A stretch of DNA of 64,000 nucleotides, taken from the NCBI GenBank assembly GCA_963696025.1, contig CAVOII010000009.1:1-64000 (forward strand), given 5' to 3'. The DNA is from JABCYV01 sp963696025. GTDB lineage: Bacteria > Acidobacteriota > Terriglobia > Terriglobales > Acidobacteriaceae. The translations under genes were made by a program, and so were the position numbers. Of the stretch, positions 1 through 9,819 are shown piece after piece; within the stretch, counting starts at the first letter, position 1, and every line of letters starts with the position of its first letter. The notes below the pieces were generated by a model. It did not search any database and had not been told where the DNA came from. It saw nothing but the letters and a program-made list of their open reading frames with translations.

Positions 1-795
1 GCGATCTTTCTCCAACGCCTTGTTGATGGTGCGTTCCAGTTCGGCAGGCAAGATCAGGATTCAGCCGCACGGCTGGAACCGGGGCGCGATCCAGGATCTC
101 GCGGAAGATCACTCCCGAGCTTTCACCACGGAACGGTAACGCCCCTGTCGCCATCTCGTAGAGCACCGCTCCGAAGGAAAACAGGTCGGTTCGGGCGTCC
201 AGTTGCTTGGCCCGCACCTGCTCCGGCGACATGTAGGCCACCGTACCCACCGCAACACCCGGACTTGTCAGGTGTGGCTCCGCTGTACCGGTTTCGGTCG
301 CGTCGGACCCAGGCTTCGCCCCACCTGCCGTCACCTTCGCCAACCCAAAGTCCAGAACCTTGGCGTGGCCACGCTCGGTCACAAAGATGTTGGCAGGCTT
401 GATGTCACGGTGAACGATGCTCTTCGCATGTGCCGCGTCCAGTGCATCGGCAATCTCGATGGCCAGCGACAGCAGCATCTCCAGTTCCATGGGACGGTTG
501 CCAATCAGGTGCTTGAGGGTCTGACCGTCCAAAAACTCCATGGCGATGAACGGCTGGTCGTCCTGCTCGCTGATTTCGTAAATCGTGCAGATATTGGGGT
601 GATTCAGGGCTGACGCGGCCGCGCTTCACGCTGGAAACGGGCGAGGGACTGGGAATCTCCTGCGACCTCATCGGGCAGGAACTTCAGGGCCACGAAGCGG
701 TGCAGTTTCACATCCTCGGCCTTGTACACCACACCCATCCCGCCGCCGCCCAGCTTTTCTACGATGCGGTAGTGCGAAATGGTTTGGCCGATCAA
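1..795 (-). pseudogene. Ser/Thr protein kinase, frameshifted, 3' end outside window
   Basis: The start codon at 795 opens a Pkn-type (Hanks) kinase: glycine-rich loop GGGGMGVVYKAED and the catalytic lysine in VALKFLP. Near 615-622 the frame breaks: the reading continues as REARPRQP and stops, whereas in the next frame it resumes as SALNHPNICTIYEISEQDD and runs on to the window edge. One missing G in the GCGGCCGCG run would restore it. Downstream, in one open frame, are IVHRDIKPANIF (catalytic loop, about 385-410), VLDFGLAK (DFG, about 340-360), the SPEQV segment and LERTINKALEKDR near position 10. The kinase would phosphorylate Ser/Thr on partner proteins; a C-terminal sensor may follow outside the window. 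Whether the shift is real decay or a sequencing error cannot be told from here. Confidence 0.8.
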
Positions 796-1228
796 GAGTG
801 GACCTGCTCCGGGCTGCCATGTTAGGGACGCTACGGAGAGAAGTCAACGCGAAGCCGGGAGTATAGGGGGGGTCGCCCACACGTTGCCCCTGACGCTTCG
901 AGTGCCATGAGTTTTAGCTAGTGTTTATGCTGGTTATAGTGCTATGACGTTCGTTTCGCCCTCTACATATGCTGGTCCGAGCGATATGCGTGTGCGTGTG
1001 TGAGATTGACGAGCGTCGATCTAGAGAGCGTGCGCGCATGGGACCGGGGCGCGGGGCGGGGACGCTAGCGCGGGCGTGTCAGAGATCGAGAGTGTGTGCA
1101 CGAAAGCGGGGCGGAGGTGTTGGGATGTCCAACCCTAAGAGTTTCAGCTGAGCACAATGTCCCCAAGAACAAAAAGGGCCCAGCTGAATGGGTGTGGTTA
1201 CCCAGAAAATAAGTCTTAACTGAGCACT
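796..1228. other. intergenic, no gene seen
   Basis: About 430 bases between the kinase and the YVTN gene. It holds a GC-rich, purine/GT-rich stretch (roughly 970-1125, with GTGTGCGTGTGTG and repeated GGGGCGGGG) and no convincing reading frame, RNA gene or terminator. The short plus-strand frame at 969 is compositionally biased and has no ribosome site or recognisable protein features. Confidence 0.5.
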
Positions 1229-2875
1229 TTAGTGCTTCCAAATATCCACGCGAATCGCGCCCGAAACGCCGGCTTTCATCTTCGGGCCGTTAGGGTTGAG
1301 GTTGCAAACCCGAATTGTGATCGTATTGATCGACGGGTTGCCTGGGGTCGGGCTGATCCAGGCGAAATAGTTGAGAATACCCGCTCCTGTCTTTGTGGGG
1401 TTCACCAATGAATCGGGCACACCTAGCACTAGGCTGTCTCCGTCGCTTCCTGCGGTTGATAAAATCGGAGAGGGAAATGTAGTACATGTGGCTGGAGCCA
1501 CGACTACGTTGCTAAGGTTAAGGGTATACGACAGATGCTCTACTATTGGAGTCCCGCTCCCGATCGTTACAGATCCGCCGGTGGCCAAGTTACCTGAAGC
1601 GCTCAGATTGCCCGTTACAGACTGGTTTCCGATGAAAGCGTTACCGATATCGAGACGCGCGTAATTGCCTGCAGCTACGCCTCCCAGGTTCAAGGCGTTG
1701 CTCGCGTTCAGCGCCGACGCAGCCATGCCTGTAATATTGATGGCCGCAGTGCCCGATGCGAGGTTTGCCGGGTTCAGGTTCAGTATGCCGAACCCATCGC
1801 CCACGAACGCGCTCGCGGCAACGTTGCCGTTTACCGTTTGGTTGCCAGTGAAAGCGTTGCCGCCAACCAGTTTGGCCAGTCCTGTATCCGAGTCAAGAAA
1901 TGGCGTGATGGCGACTGCTTGGGGGGCTGCGCCAACTGCTATCGCAGTAATTACCGTATTTGTGGGCACGTTGATCACTGACACTGAATTGGCATCAATA
2001 TTCGTGACCCAGGTACGCGTTCCATCTGGGGAGATTGCGACTGCATAGGCTCCGCCCGGCCCAATCGGCACTGTGGAAGTTACGACGTTGTTCGCGGTGT
2101 CGATTACTGAGACCGTGCCGGTGGCCTGAGGAAAGACATTGTTGGCCACATAGACACGCGTTCCGTCAGGAGTGATGGCCAAGAGAGTAGGTGCTGGCCC
2201 AACCTGCACCGTAGCGGTTATGGTGTTGCTTGCGGTATCGATGACGGCAACCGATCCGTTCGTGTTCTGATCTTGTCCAACGGCAGTATAAGCGCGGGTT
2301 CCGTCAGGACTGATGACGATGCCGACGGGGTAAGGTCCAACCGCTATAGTGGCGACTACAGAATTACTCGAAGTGTCGATCACTGAGACGGAGCCAGCAA
2401 ATTCGTTGTCCACATAGACTCGGGTTCCGTCGGGAGTAATCGCAATTCCAGCAGCCTGTGCACCAACTGCAACAGTGGCACTCACCGTGTTGCTGGATGT
2501 GTTGATCACTGAGACGGTGCTAGAGTTCCCATTCGACACATACGCGTGGGTTCCATCGAGAGAGATGGCTACGCCATAGGGGCCCGCGCCGACACCCACG
2601 GTGGCAGTAACCGTGTTGCTGGATGTGTCGATCACTGAGACGGTGCCGGAACCGTAATTTGCCACATAGGCGTGCCTTCCGTCTGGGGTGATGGTCACCC
2701 CGTGCGGAATCGACCCTACCGGTATTGTGGTCACGACGGTGTAGCTCGCAGTATCAATTACTGATACAGAGTCGGAATTTGTGTTTGCCACATAAGCGAA
2801 CTTCTGGCCCACCGCTCCGCAGCACAATGCCAGCACGATCGTCAATACGACGAACGGAGGGTTTATGCGATTCAT
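1229..2875 (-). CDS. secreted YVTN beta-propeller repeat protein
   Basis: A signal peptide (residues 1-24, hydrophobic VVLTIVLALCCGAVGQ) is followed by about seven repeats of roughly 42 residues built on AYVAN..S.TVSVIDT.SNTV.ATV.VG and ITPDGTR, to about residue 325. This is the YVTN-type seven-bladed propeller of surface proteins. A Gly/Asn/Ala-rich linker (about 330-440) with two NAF.GNQ.V.GN motifs resembles tail-fibre or collar repeats, and a C-terminal domain of about 100 residues with two cysteines ends the protein. The ATG at 2875 sits five bases after GAGGTG and is preferred over the GTG two codons upstream. Probably exported; ligand unknown. It is read in the same direction as the next secreted gene but separated from it by about 150 bp. 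Confidence 0.85.
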   Translation of the reverse strand: MNRINPPFVVLTIVLALCCGAVGQKFAYVANTNSDSVSVIDTASYTVVTTIPVGSIPHGVTITPDGRHAYVANYGSGTVSVIDTSSNTVTATVGVGAGPYGVAISLDGTHAYVSNGNSSTVSVINTSSNTVSATVAVGAQAAGIAITPDGTRVYVDNEFAGSVSVIDTSSNSVVATIAVGPYPVGIVISPDGTRAYTAVGQDQNTNGSVAVIDTASNTITATVQVGPAPTLLAITPDGTRVYVANNVFPQATGTVSVIDTANNVVTSTVPIGPGGAYAVAISPDGTRTWVTNIDANSVSVINVPTNTVITAIAVGAAPQAVAITPFLDSDTGLAKLVGGNAFTGNQTVNGNVAASAFVGDGFGILNLNPANLASGTAAINITGMAASALNASNALNLGGVAAGNYARLDIGNAFIGNQSVTGNLSASGNLATGGSVTIGSGTPIVEHLSYTLNLSNVVVAPATCTTFPSPILSTAGSDGDSLVLGVPDSLVNPTKTGAGILNYFAWISPTPGNPSINTITIRVCNLNPNGPKMKAGVSGAIRVDIWKH

Positions 2876-3028
2876 ATGCACACCTCACGCAACGCTTGTT
2901 TTCTCGGAGGACAATCCAAGAACGCAGCAGCCAAACTTCATTCAGCGGGGCGGATAGTGGGTTCAGCTGGGTAGCGCGCACGAATGCTACACCCGCTTGT
3001 GGGCCGTGCACGACCATGCAACAAAGCA

Positions 3029-3748
3029 TTACGGGTATGTGACGTGCATCCGGTACCTGAGTTGGCAAGCAGCAACGAATACCTCCTTTCCGCCCTTTCC
3101 GATCGAATACAGGTACGCGACGGTCGGGTTTGCCGCAGTCAGGTTGGGGAAGATCGTCCAGTCAACGCATGAACCCCTGGTGTTTGCTGAATTGCAGGTC
3201 ACTAGCGCCTTCCCTGTCCCGCTATATCCGGGGCCCATCACCAAAGTGTATTGCGTACCGCCATAGGTGAAGTTGACCCGCATCGCACAATTGACGTCGG
3301 CTCCCTGGATGCTGAACCACGGGTAGGTATTCGTTGTGACGCCGGTTGGGTCGAAGCAGCGACTGACCAAGCGACCTGAATAGAAGTAACGGCCAGCCGG
3401 CAGGCCTGCGACAGGTGAGCCGGTGGTGGTTTCAAGTGTCAGGTAAAAGCCGCGAGACGAGTTTTGCAACCACAGATCCCACTCATCCAGCTGATATCCG
3501 TCAATCTCGCTGATGACGCCCGTCGTGGAACTGGTCACGTAGGTGGCAGATCCAGTTTCAGTGCCGTCATCGCTTTGTACCAAGAGCGAGTTCAAGTTTG
3601 GATCACTATCGAAAAGGGTCGAAGTAACCGCGGGGTTAGTACTTTTTGCTGCTGCTTTCGCTGACGAGACAATGGCCGCGGGGAGAGCGAGTAGCACGAT
3701 CAGGGCTGCCGTTGCCCAGCGCCTGCGTTTCATGTGGCGGGAGATCAT
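3029..3748 (-). CDS. secreted protein of unknown function
   Basis: About 239 residues starting at the ATG nine bases after AGGAAAGGA; the ATG at 3769 is an alternative. An arginine-rich n-region (KRRRWAT) and a hydrophobic stretch ending near SSAKA make a good Sec signal peptide. The mature part is Thr/Ser/Gly-rich with four cysteines (SRCFDP, VNCAMR, VTCNS, GSCVDW), suggesting two disulfides and an all-beta fold. I do not recognise the family. The gene is divergent from the regulator at 3920, with about 170 bp between them that could hold both promoters. Confidence 0.7.
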   Translation of the reverse strand: MISRHMKRRRWATAALIVLLALPAAIVSSAKAAAKSTNPAVTSTLFDSDPNLNSLLVQSDDGTETGSATYVTSSTTGVISEIDGYQLDEWDLWLQNSSRGFYLTLETTTGSPVAGLPAGRYFYSGRLVSRCFDPTGVTTNTYPWFSIQGADVNCAMRVNFTYGGTQYTLVMGPGYSGTGKALVTCNSANTRGSCVDWTIFPNLTAANPTVAYLYSIGKGGKEVFVAACQLRYRMHVTYP

Positions 3749-3919
3749 GGGATGCAATCCTTTCCTCATTCATTATTGAGGGTCCTCACCCCCGTGCCGC
3801 GACACTGCAACAAAGCCCCGTTGCCCGTCAATGCTCCAACACTCCTCAAACCCTCCTCCGGTAACTCCAACAAACAAAAGATATTGTGTCGCGCGCCTGG
3901 GGAGAGGGTTTTACCTCCT

Positions 3920-6142
3920 ATGGTTTCTGGTGTGCTAGACTCCGTATCACGTTACGTAGGGGTGAGTCCCAGAGACGGGTGCGGAACGTTGTCCACCGTA
4001 GCCACCAATGCGGCCAGCAAGGTCCGCTTTGCAGTTTTCGAGTTCGACCTGCGCACGAGAGAACTGCGGAAGTACGGCCGATGCATCAGCCTGCAAGACC
4101 AGCCAGGGCGATTGCTGGCGTTACTCCTCTCCCGTCCCGGCGAGTTCCTTACCAGGGATGAGATTCGCCGCGAGCTCTGGCCCGATGACGTATTCGTGGA
4201 CTACGAACACGGCGTGCACCGCTCGATCAACAAGATCCGGGAAGCCTTGGCGGATTCAGCAGAAGCATCCCGGTTCATCGAGACGCGAACGCGCGCCGGC
4301 TACCGCTTCAGCGCGCCCGTAGAACTCCTTGCTGACCCGCCGGTGCATACTGCGGCAAGCGACAACAAAGTCGATATCACTGGCAGCCCCGGCGCTACCT
4401 CGGCGGAGAAGGAGGTCCTCACCCCCACTGTACTCACCGAGTTGCACCCAGTGCAGGCCGGTCGCTTCTGGTGGCTGCTGGCGAAAAGATTGAGCGTATT
4501 GGCTGGCGTGCTTGGCCTGGTGCTGCTCGGCTTGGCGCTTCGTGGCGTTCGCAGTCCAGCTCGGCTGACAGCTCGCGAGTTGACCCACCGCAGCTTCGAT
4601 CTTCCCGTGTCTACGGCAGCAATTTCCCCGGATGGTGAGCGGATCGTGTTTGCCGACGCCCACGGCGTTTTTGTCAGAGAGCTGTCCACCGAAGACACAC
4701 ATCCTGTGGCCGTTCCCTCCGAGTCGAGCGTGAGTAGCGTCGCATGGTTTCCGGATTCGACGCGCTTTGCCGCGACGACAGGGACCGGCTGCTGGATGGT
4801 TTCCATATTGGGCGGCCAGCCATTGAAGATCCTGGATCAAGAGGAGGTCATCTCTGTATCTCCTGATGGCTCCCAGATCGCCTATGCCGATAATGGATTG
4901 TGGATTGCCGATATTGGCGAAAAACCGCGGCTTATTGTTAAAGCTGGTAACGATGAGATGTTCTCTCGGCCGGCCTGGTCGCCGGACGGATCACGCCTCG
5001 CCTCAACACACCACTGGCAGGGCCCGACGAGTGTGTTGGCAGCAGTCGAGACCTACCCTGCCAACGGGGGCTCCACCACCACGGTCTATTCGGGAGCAGC
5101 GGCGGCACCTTGGTGGCTGCCCGACGGGCGAATGGTTTTCCCGAACAACTCCGAACGCGGCAACAACAATCTGTGGGTGATATCAGTCTCTGTGGACGGA
5201 CGGGCTAGTAGCCTTCCCACCCCAATCACCCAATGGGCTGGTTTCGATTTTCTTCCCGGCCAACTTGCAGCAACCTCCAACGGCCGTCGAATGAGCTTTG
5301 TGCGCCGTGAGTTCCGCACTAAGTTGCTTCTGGCAGACTTTAACAAGAAGGGACTCGAGGGGTCGACGGCAATCACCGATTCCGGTGATGCACCGGTCGG
5401 TTGGACTCCTGATGGAAAAGGCCTTTTCCTTGCCGGTTCGGCGTTGCACCTCTTCAACCTGCAAACAAGAACTGTGAGCAGGATTTCCGACATGGGTGTC
5501 GTGGAAGCATCGTTGACGGCGGACGGTGGGACCCTGCTTTATACCGCTTACGAAGGTCTCGTGCTCCAGCCCAAGCCGCTTGTGCTGAAGCGCATACCGG
5601 TTGAAGGCGGGCCGTCGCAGACGGTGCTGCATGCCGCAGCCTATGCAAGTTTTCGATGCCCACGCACCCTTGGCGTGACCTGCGTCCTCGGAGAATCGCG
5701 CGGAAACGAGCTGGTTTTCACGTCGTTCGATCCCATGGGCGGTGACCCGCGCCAGCTTGCGGTTCTTCCGTTCCCCAGATGCCGGTGGGAGCTTTCGCCT
5801 GACGGCACAGAGGTGGCGATTTGGGACGATAACCAGGCGAGGCCGAACGGTATCCGCTTGGTCGAATTCGACAGACCATACGCCACCCGCATCGCCCGTG
5901 TACCTCACCCCGGCCGGGTCGCTTCGCTGGTGTGGACCCCGGATGGTCGGGGACTGCTGATCGCGCAGGAGGTAGGCAGTGGGGGGCAACTGACGTATCT
6001 GGGGTTTGATGGACAGACAAGGAAGCTGTGGGCCGACTCTAACGTTGTTCTAGGATCTCTCGCAATCTCCCCTGATGGGAAGCGAATTGCTTTTTCCAAT
6101 CTGGAATACCGAGCCAACGCCTGGTTGCTCGAAAACTTTTGA
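3920..6142 (+). CDS. winged-helix regulator fused to a TolB-like propeller
   Basis: The ATG at 3920 follows GGGAGAGGG; an upstream in-frame start at 3734 would overlap the divergent gene and adds unfolded sequence. Residues about 35-135 are an OmpR/CadC-type winged helix (LRTRELRKYGRCISLQDQPGRLLALLLSRPGEFLTRDEIRRELWP, then HGVHRSINKIREAL and RAGYRF). A single membrane helix (LLAKRLSVLAGVLGLVLLGLALRGV) lies near 182-208. The remaining 530 or so residues carry PD40/TolB motifs (ISPDGERIVF, WSPDGSRLAS, WTPDGRGLLIA, ISPDGKRIAF). So a cytoplasmic DNA-binding domain is tied through the membrane to a periplasmic propeller, as in CadC-like sensors. The receptor gene begins 19 bases after the stop and is the likely partner or target. 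Confidence 0.88.
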   Translation: MVSGVLDSVSRYVGVSPRDGCGTLSTVATNAASKVRFAVFEFDLRTRELRKYGRCISLQDQPGRLLALLLSRPGEFLTRDEIRRELWPDDVFVDYEHGVHRSINKIREALADSAEASRFIETRTRAGYRFSAPVELLADPPVHTAASDNKVDITGSPGATSAEKEVLTPTVLTELHPVQAGRFWWLLAKRLSVLAGVLGLVLLGLALRGVRSPARLTARELTHRSFDLPVSTAAISPDGERIVFADAHGVFVRELSTEDTHPVAVPSESSVSSVAWFPDSTRFAATTGTGCWMVSILGGQPLKILDQEEVISVSPDGSQIAYADNGLWIADIGEKPRLIVKAGNDEMFSRPAWSPDGSRLASTHHWQGPTSVLAAVETYPANGGSTTTVYSGAAAAPWWLPDGRMVFPNNSERGNNNLWVISVSVDGRASSLPTPITQWAGFDFLPGQLAATSNGRRMSFVRREFRTKLLLADFNKKGLEGSTAITDSGDAPVGWTPDGKGLFLAGSALHLFNLQTRTVSRISDMGVVEASLTADGGTLLYTAYEGLVLQPKPLVLKRIPVEGGPSQTVLHAAAYASFRCPRTLGVTCVLGESRGNELVFTSFDPMGGDPRQLAVLPFPRCRWELSPDGTEVAIWDDNQARPNGIRLVEFDRPYATRIARVPHPGRVASLVWTPDGRGLLIAQEVGSGGQLTYLGFDGQTRKLWADSNVVLGSLAISPDGKRIAFSNLEYRANAWLLENF

Positions 6143-6161
6143 GACCCAGGGAAACTGCTCC

Positions 6162-9100
6162 TTGAGAAAGGTCGTCATCGTCGCCGGTGCCTTTTTGCTG
6201 TGTTCTGTGTCCGCATCGGGACAGACAGCTGAGCTGGGCGGTACGGTTTCCGATTCTTCCGGTGCAGTAGTTGTACACGCCAGGGTCATCCTGCACAATC
6301 CCGAACGAGACAGCAAGCAAGCCGTCCTGTCAAACGAGACGGGCCGATACGATTTTCCATTCCTCGCCCCAGGTTCTTACCGAGTGACGGTTGAGGCGGC
6401 GGGATTTCGCACCGCCGCACGCGCACCAGTGTTCCTGGAGGTGGGTCAGATTGCGCGAATGGATTTCGTCCTGGCGCCACCACTTCGGGAAGAGAGCGTC
6501 CGGGTGGAGGACGAGGCATCTGCAGTACAAACCGACTCGGCCGCAGTAGGCACGGTGATTAACCGGGACTTCGTTCAGGAGTTGCCGTTAAATGGTCGCA
6601 GCCTGCAAGCGCTGATCTTCCTCATCCCGGGTACTGCCCCCACATCGGGCACAGGACAATTCAGCGTTAACGGGCAGCGGGATGACGCTAATTACTTTAC
6701 GGTCGACGGCCTGAGCGCGAACGTTTACATCGGATCGAGCGCCGGTGTGACTGTCGATCCGCAGCTCGCCGGCACCTATCCGGGATTTAACATCTTCGGT
6801 GGAACAAACAATATGGTGGCGCTCGATGCCCTCCAAGAGTTCAGGGTGCAGACTTCCAGTTACCCGGCCGAGTTGGGGCGGATGCCAGGTGGTCAGGTGC
6901 AGATAGTCACGCGTTCTGGTACGAATGAATTCCACGGAAGCGTGTTCGACTACTTTCGCAACGATGCTCTGGACGCGAACGACTGGTTCACCAATCACCA
7001 GGGTCTTCCCAGGCAGGCCCTCCACCAGAACGATTTCGGTGGCACATTCGGAGGGGCAATCTTGCCCAACCACACTTTTTTCTTCGCATCCTACGAGGGT
7101 CTTCGGCTGCTGCTACCGCAATTTGCGATGGTTGAGGTCCCTTCTCTGGAGGCGCGCGAGGCTGCGCCGGGCGTTATACGGGAACTGTTCCAAGCATATC
7201 CGATCCCGAACGGCTCAGTCGATCCGGCGAGCATGCTCGCTCAGTTTTCTGCAGCGTACGGGTCTCTTACCAATCTCGATTCGGGCAGCCTCCGTCTTGA
7301 CCAGATGGTGGGCTCGAACTTCAAACTTTTTGCTCGCTATGGATATTCCAGTTCGGCTACGAGCACGAGAACGGGAAACTTGAGCGAACTAGATAGCGGC
7401 GAATTCACCACTGAGACATTCACGTTTGCGGCGACGTCAACCCTGCACGAAGGAATTTTCAACGACGTTCGGGCTAACTACACCCACGTCTGGGGTGCGG
7501 ACTCGACCCAATTCGATCCCATCGGAGGCGCGCAGCGCCCGCCCGATCCGCTGATTTTCCCTTTTCCCGGGACCTCTGAATCCAACGCATCCTTCTATTT
7601 CTCGGTTGCTGGATCGCCCTTCTTCTTGGGGCGGGGTGCGGAGAACCCTCAGCGTCAGGTCAACATGGTCGACACATTCACCATGCTCAAGGGAGCGCAC
7701 TTACTGAAACTTGGGGCAGACTACCGCCGAATCTTTCCCACCTTCGGGCCAAGGCAGTATGGGTCTCAGAACTTTTTTGACACCATGGCGGATGCCCTTG
7801 CTGAGCGCGAATCATTGCTGATAGTAGGAAGCCGCGATGCCCTGGGATTAGCGTTCAACAATCTTTCTTTGTTCGCCGGTGATCATTGGGGTGCAAGGCC
7901 CAAGCTAAGCATCGACTATGGGTTGCGCTGGGAATTCAGTCCGCCACCTCATGCCACCGCGGGGCAGCAACTCTTCACACTGGAGTCGCTGAACAACCTG
8001 TCCAATCTGGCGCTAGCCCCACCGGGGACGCCGCTTTATAAGACGAGCTATGCGAGTTTCGCTCCGCGACTGGGGGCGGTGTATCAATTGTCCAGCCGCA
8101 CCGGTCGTGAGACTCTATTGCGTGGTGGCTTTGGCGTTTTCTACGACCTCGGCTACGGTACCATCGGCGCTGCGGCGAATTCCTTTCCCCACTTTCGGAG
8201 CACTAGCTTCTTTGACACCCCCTATCCACCTTCAACGGCTCAGTCGACCCCTCCGCTGACTGTCTCACTCACGCCACCGTTTAGTAGCGGGTTCAACGTC
8301 TTCGCTCCGAACCACCAACTCCCGCGGACGTTTCAGTGGAACCTCTCCATCCAGCAGAACCTCGGTCCCCAGAGCCTGACGGCATCGTACGTGGGCGCTG
8401 CCGGCCGGCAATTGCTTTGGCAGGAGTTCGTCTTTAGTCCAAACGCTGATTTCCCTGATTCCTCCATATGGATCACTACCAACCACGGCGCTTCCGACTA
8501 TCACGCTCTCCAGTTGCAATTCCGGCGGGTGATCAGCACACGCCTCCAGCTGCTGGCTTCCTATTCCTGGGCGCATTCGATCGATAACGCCTCCACAGAT
8601 AACGCCGGACTGATTCCTTACGACATTGTGCCGGGACAACACTATCGCGGATCTTCAGATTTCGATATCCGGCACTCGCTGAATGCCGGGTTCAGCTTTG
8701 CTGTTCCGGCGATCAACAATGGTGCACTGCGGCGGCTCGAAAGCAACTGGAGGCTCAGCGGAATTTTCACTGCGCGAACTGGCCAGCCTGTAGATATTTT
8801 CGTTTTGCGCGATGATGTGCCTCCGCTTCCGATTCCGCTACACCCGGACCGGGTCGTCGGTGTACCGTTTTACCTGAAAGACCCAAGTGCACCGGGCGGA
8901 AGCCGTATTAATCCGGCAGCATTCAGCATTCCGACCGCACCCATTGAAGGGACGCTTGGCCGTAATGCGCTGGTGGGTCCCGGAGTCATCCAATTAGATA
9001 CCGCAGTGGAACGACAGTTCAGCTTCAGTCAGCGGACAAAAGTTCAGCTCCGTGCCGAGGCTTTCAATTGCTTCAACCACCCCATTTTTGCTAATCCCGT

Positions 9101-9254
9101 CGGCGCCCTCGGAGAGTATTCTCCACCGTTCTTTCCCAACCCGGCGTTCGGTGTTCCACCCGCCACCCTGGCCAATGGTCCGGGCACGTTGAGTCCGTTG
9201 TACCGTGCAGGGGGACCGCGATCAGTTCAGCTGGCCTTGCGCGTGGTTTTTTAG
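6162..9254 (+). CDS. Oar-like TonB-dependent outer-membrane receptor
   Basis: About 1030 residues. A TTG at 6162, ten bases after AGGGA, starts exactly at a signal peptide (LRKVVIVAGAFLLCSVSASGQ); the ATG at 6075 would overlap the regulator and put 29 residues in front of it. Next come a carboxypeptidase-regulatory-like beta-sandwich (about 22-110: GTVSDSSGAVV, NETGRYDFPFLAPGSYRVTVEA), a plug-like region (VQELPLNGRSLQALIFLIPG, FSVNGQRDDANYFTVDGL) and a long beta-barrel ending in aromatic VQLALRVVF. This matches the large Acidobacteriota receptors thought to import polymers or peptides. Substrate unknown. Close linkage to the preceding transmembrane regulator suggests a ligand-responsive pair. 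Confidence 0.88.
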   Translation: MRKVVIVAGAFLLCSVSASGQTAELGGTVSDSSGAVVVHARVILHNPERDSKQAVLSNETGRYDFPFLAPGSYRVTVEAAGFRTAARAPVFLEVGQIARMDFVLAPPLREESVRVEDEASAVQTDSAAVGTVINRDFVQELPLNGRSLQALIFLIPGTAPTSGTGQFSVNGQRDDANYFTVDGLSANVYIGSSAGVTVDPQLAGTYPGFNIFGGTNNMVALDALQEFRVQTSSYPAELGRMPGGQVQIVTRSGTNEFHGSVFDYFRNDALDANDWFTNHQGLPRQALHQNDFGGTFGGAILPNHTFFFASYEGLRLLLPQFAMVEVPSLEAREAAPGVIRELFQAYPIPNGSVDPASMLAQFSAAYGSLTNLDSGSLRLDQMVGSNFKLFARYGYSSSATSTRTGNLSELDSGEFTTETFTFAATSTLHEGIFNDVRANYTHVWGADSTQFDPIGGAQRPPDPLIFPFPGTSESNASFYFSVAGSPFFLGRGAENPQRQVNMVDTFTMLKGAHLLKLGADYRRIFPTFGPRQYGSQNFFDTMADALAERESLLIVGSRDALGLAFNNLSLFAGDHWGARPKLSIDYGLRWEFSPPPHATAGQQLFTLESLNNLSNLALAPPGTPLYKTSYASFAPRLGAVYQLSSRTGRETLLRGGFGVFYDLGYGTIGAAANSFPHFRSTSFFDTPYPPSTAQSTPPLTVSLTPPFSSGFNVFAPNHQLPRTFQWNLSIQQNLGPQSLTASYVGAAGRQLLWQEFVFSPNADFPDSSIWITTNHGASDYHALQLQFRRVISTRLQLLASYSWAHSIDNASTDNAGLIPYDIVPGQHYRGSSDFDIRHSLNAGFSFAVPAINNGALRRLESNWRLSGIFTARTGQPVDIFVLRDDVPPLPIPLHPDRVVGVPFYLKDPSAPGGSRINPAAFSIPTAPIEGTLGRNALVGPGVIQLDTAVERQFSFSQRTKVQLRAEAFNCFNHPIFANPVGALGEYSPPFFPNPAFGVPPATLANGPGTLSPLYRAGGPRSVQLALRVVF

Positions 9255-9413
9255 AAAAATTTCTCAACGCACGTTGGCACTTAAACAACATATCCAGACA
9301 CGTCAAGTAGTGGGTTCAGCCATGTCCCTCAGAATTGTTAATGACAGCCGTCGACAGCAAGGAGAAACAGGTCACCGCCACGGAAGTACGTGCTGACATG
9401 AAAACGGGTTGCT

Positions 9414-9770
9414 CTACACACCCGCCGAAACGCCAACCAGTTCCGCCAGCGCCTGCCAGTGCCTCGGATGCGGGACGCGCTTGCCCGCCCGAATATCTGA
9501 TGAGTAAGGTTCGCTCACCCCAAGTGCTAAGCGTATTCGGGACTTCGCAACGCCAGCCAGCGCTGGCTGAATTTGTTTGACGTACACATCACGGGTGAGC
9601 CAACCAGGTAGATCTGAGGGTTTCCAATTGTGAATAGCCCGCTTATGCTGCCGTTGCGTGGCTGACCGCTTCGCCAGGGATTCCGCTTGTTTGTCCTTTC
9701 CTCCGACCACGACTAGGCAAGCCCCAACGATCGGAGCATTTTTACGAATTGCGGGCGCAAACTCGATCAA
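9414..9770 (-). pseudogene. decayed small HTH-type protein
   Basis: The frame opens only at a TTG directly after ACA and a TAA stop, with no ribosome site. Its C-terminal half is well preserved: PSDLPGWLTRDVYVKQIQPA, then a helix-turn-helix-like IRLALGVSEPYSSDIRAGK and PHPRHWQALAELVG, a pattern I associate with small zinc-knuckle/HTH proteins of mobile or unknown role. The N-terminal half, where such proteins usually carry C-x2-C pairs, has only one cysteine (GACLVVV), so the zinc knuckle appears mutated or lost. Probably a remnant. Assignment by memory of family pattern only. Confidence 0.4.
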
Positions 9771-9819
9771 TGTTTAACGCATACACCTGATTCCAGAAAG
9801 AGTGGGCGGGGCAGTATGT

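Noticed and set aside
969..1151. 60-residue plus-strand frame in a GT/GC-rich tract
   Set aside because: Low-complexity DNA, no ribosome site, Arg/Cys/Gly-biased product.
5183..5989. 268-residue minus-strand frame
   Set aside because: Antisense to the winged-helix/TolB gene, whose motifs are clear; composition is Arg/Pro/Ser-rich as in shadows.
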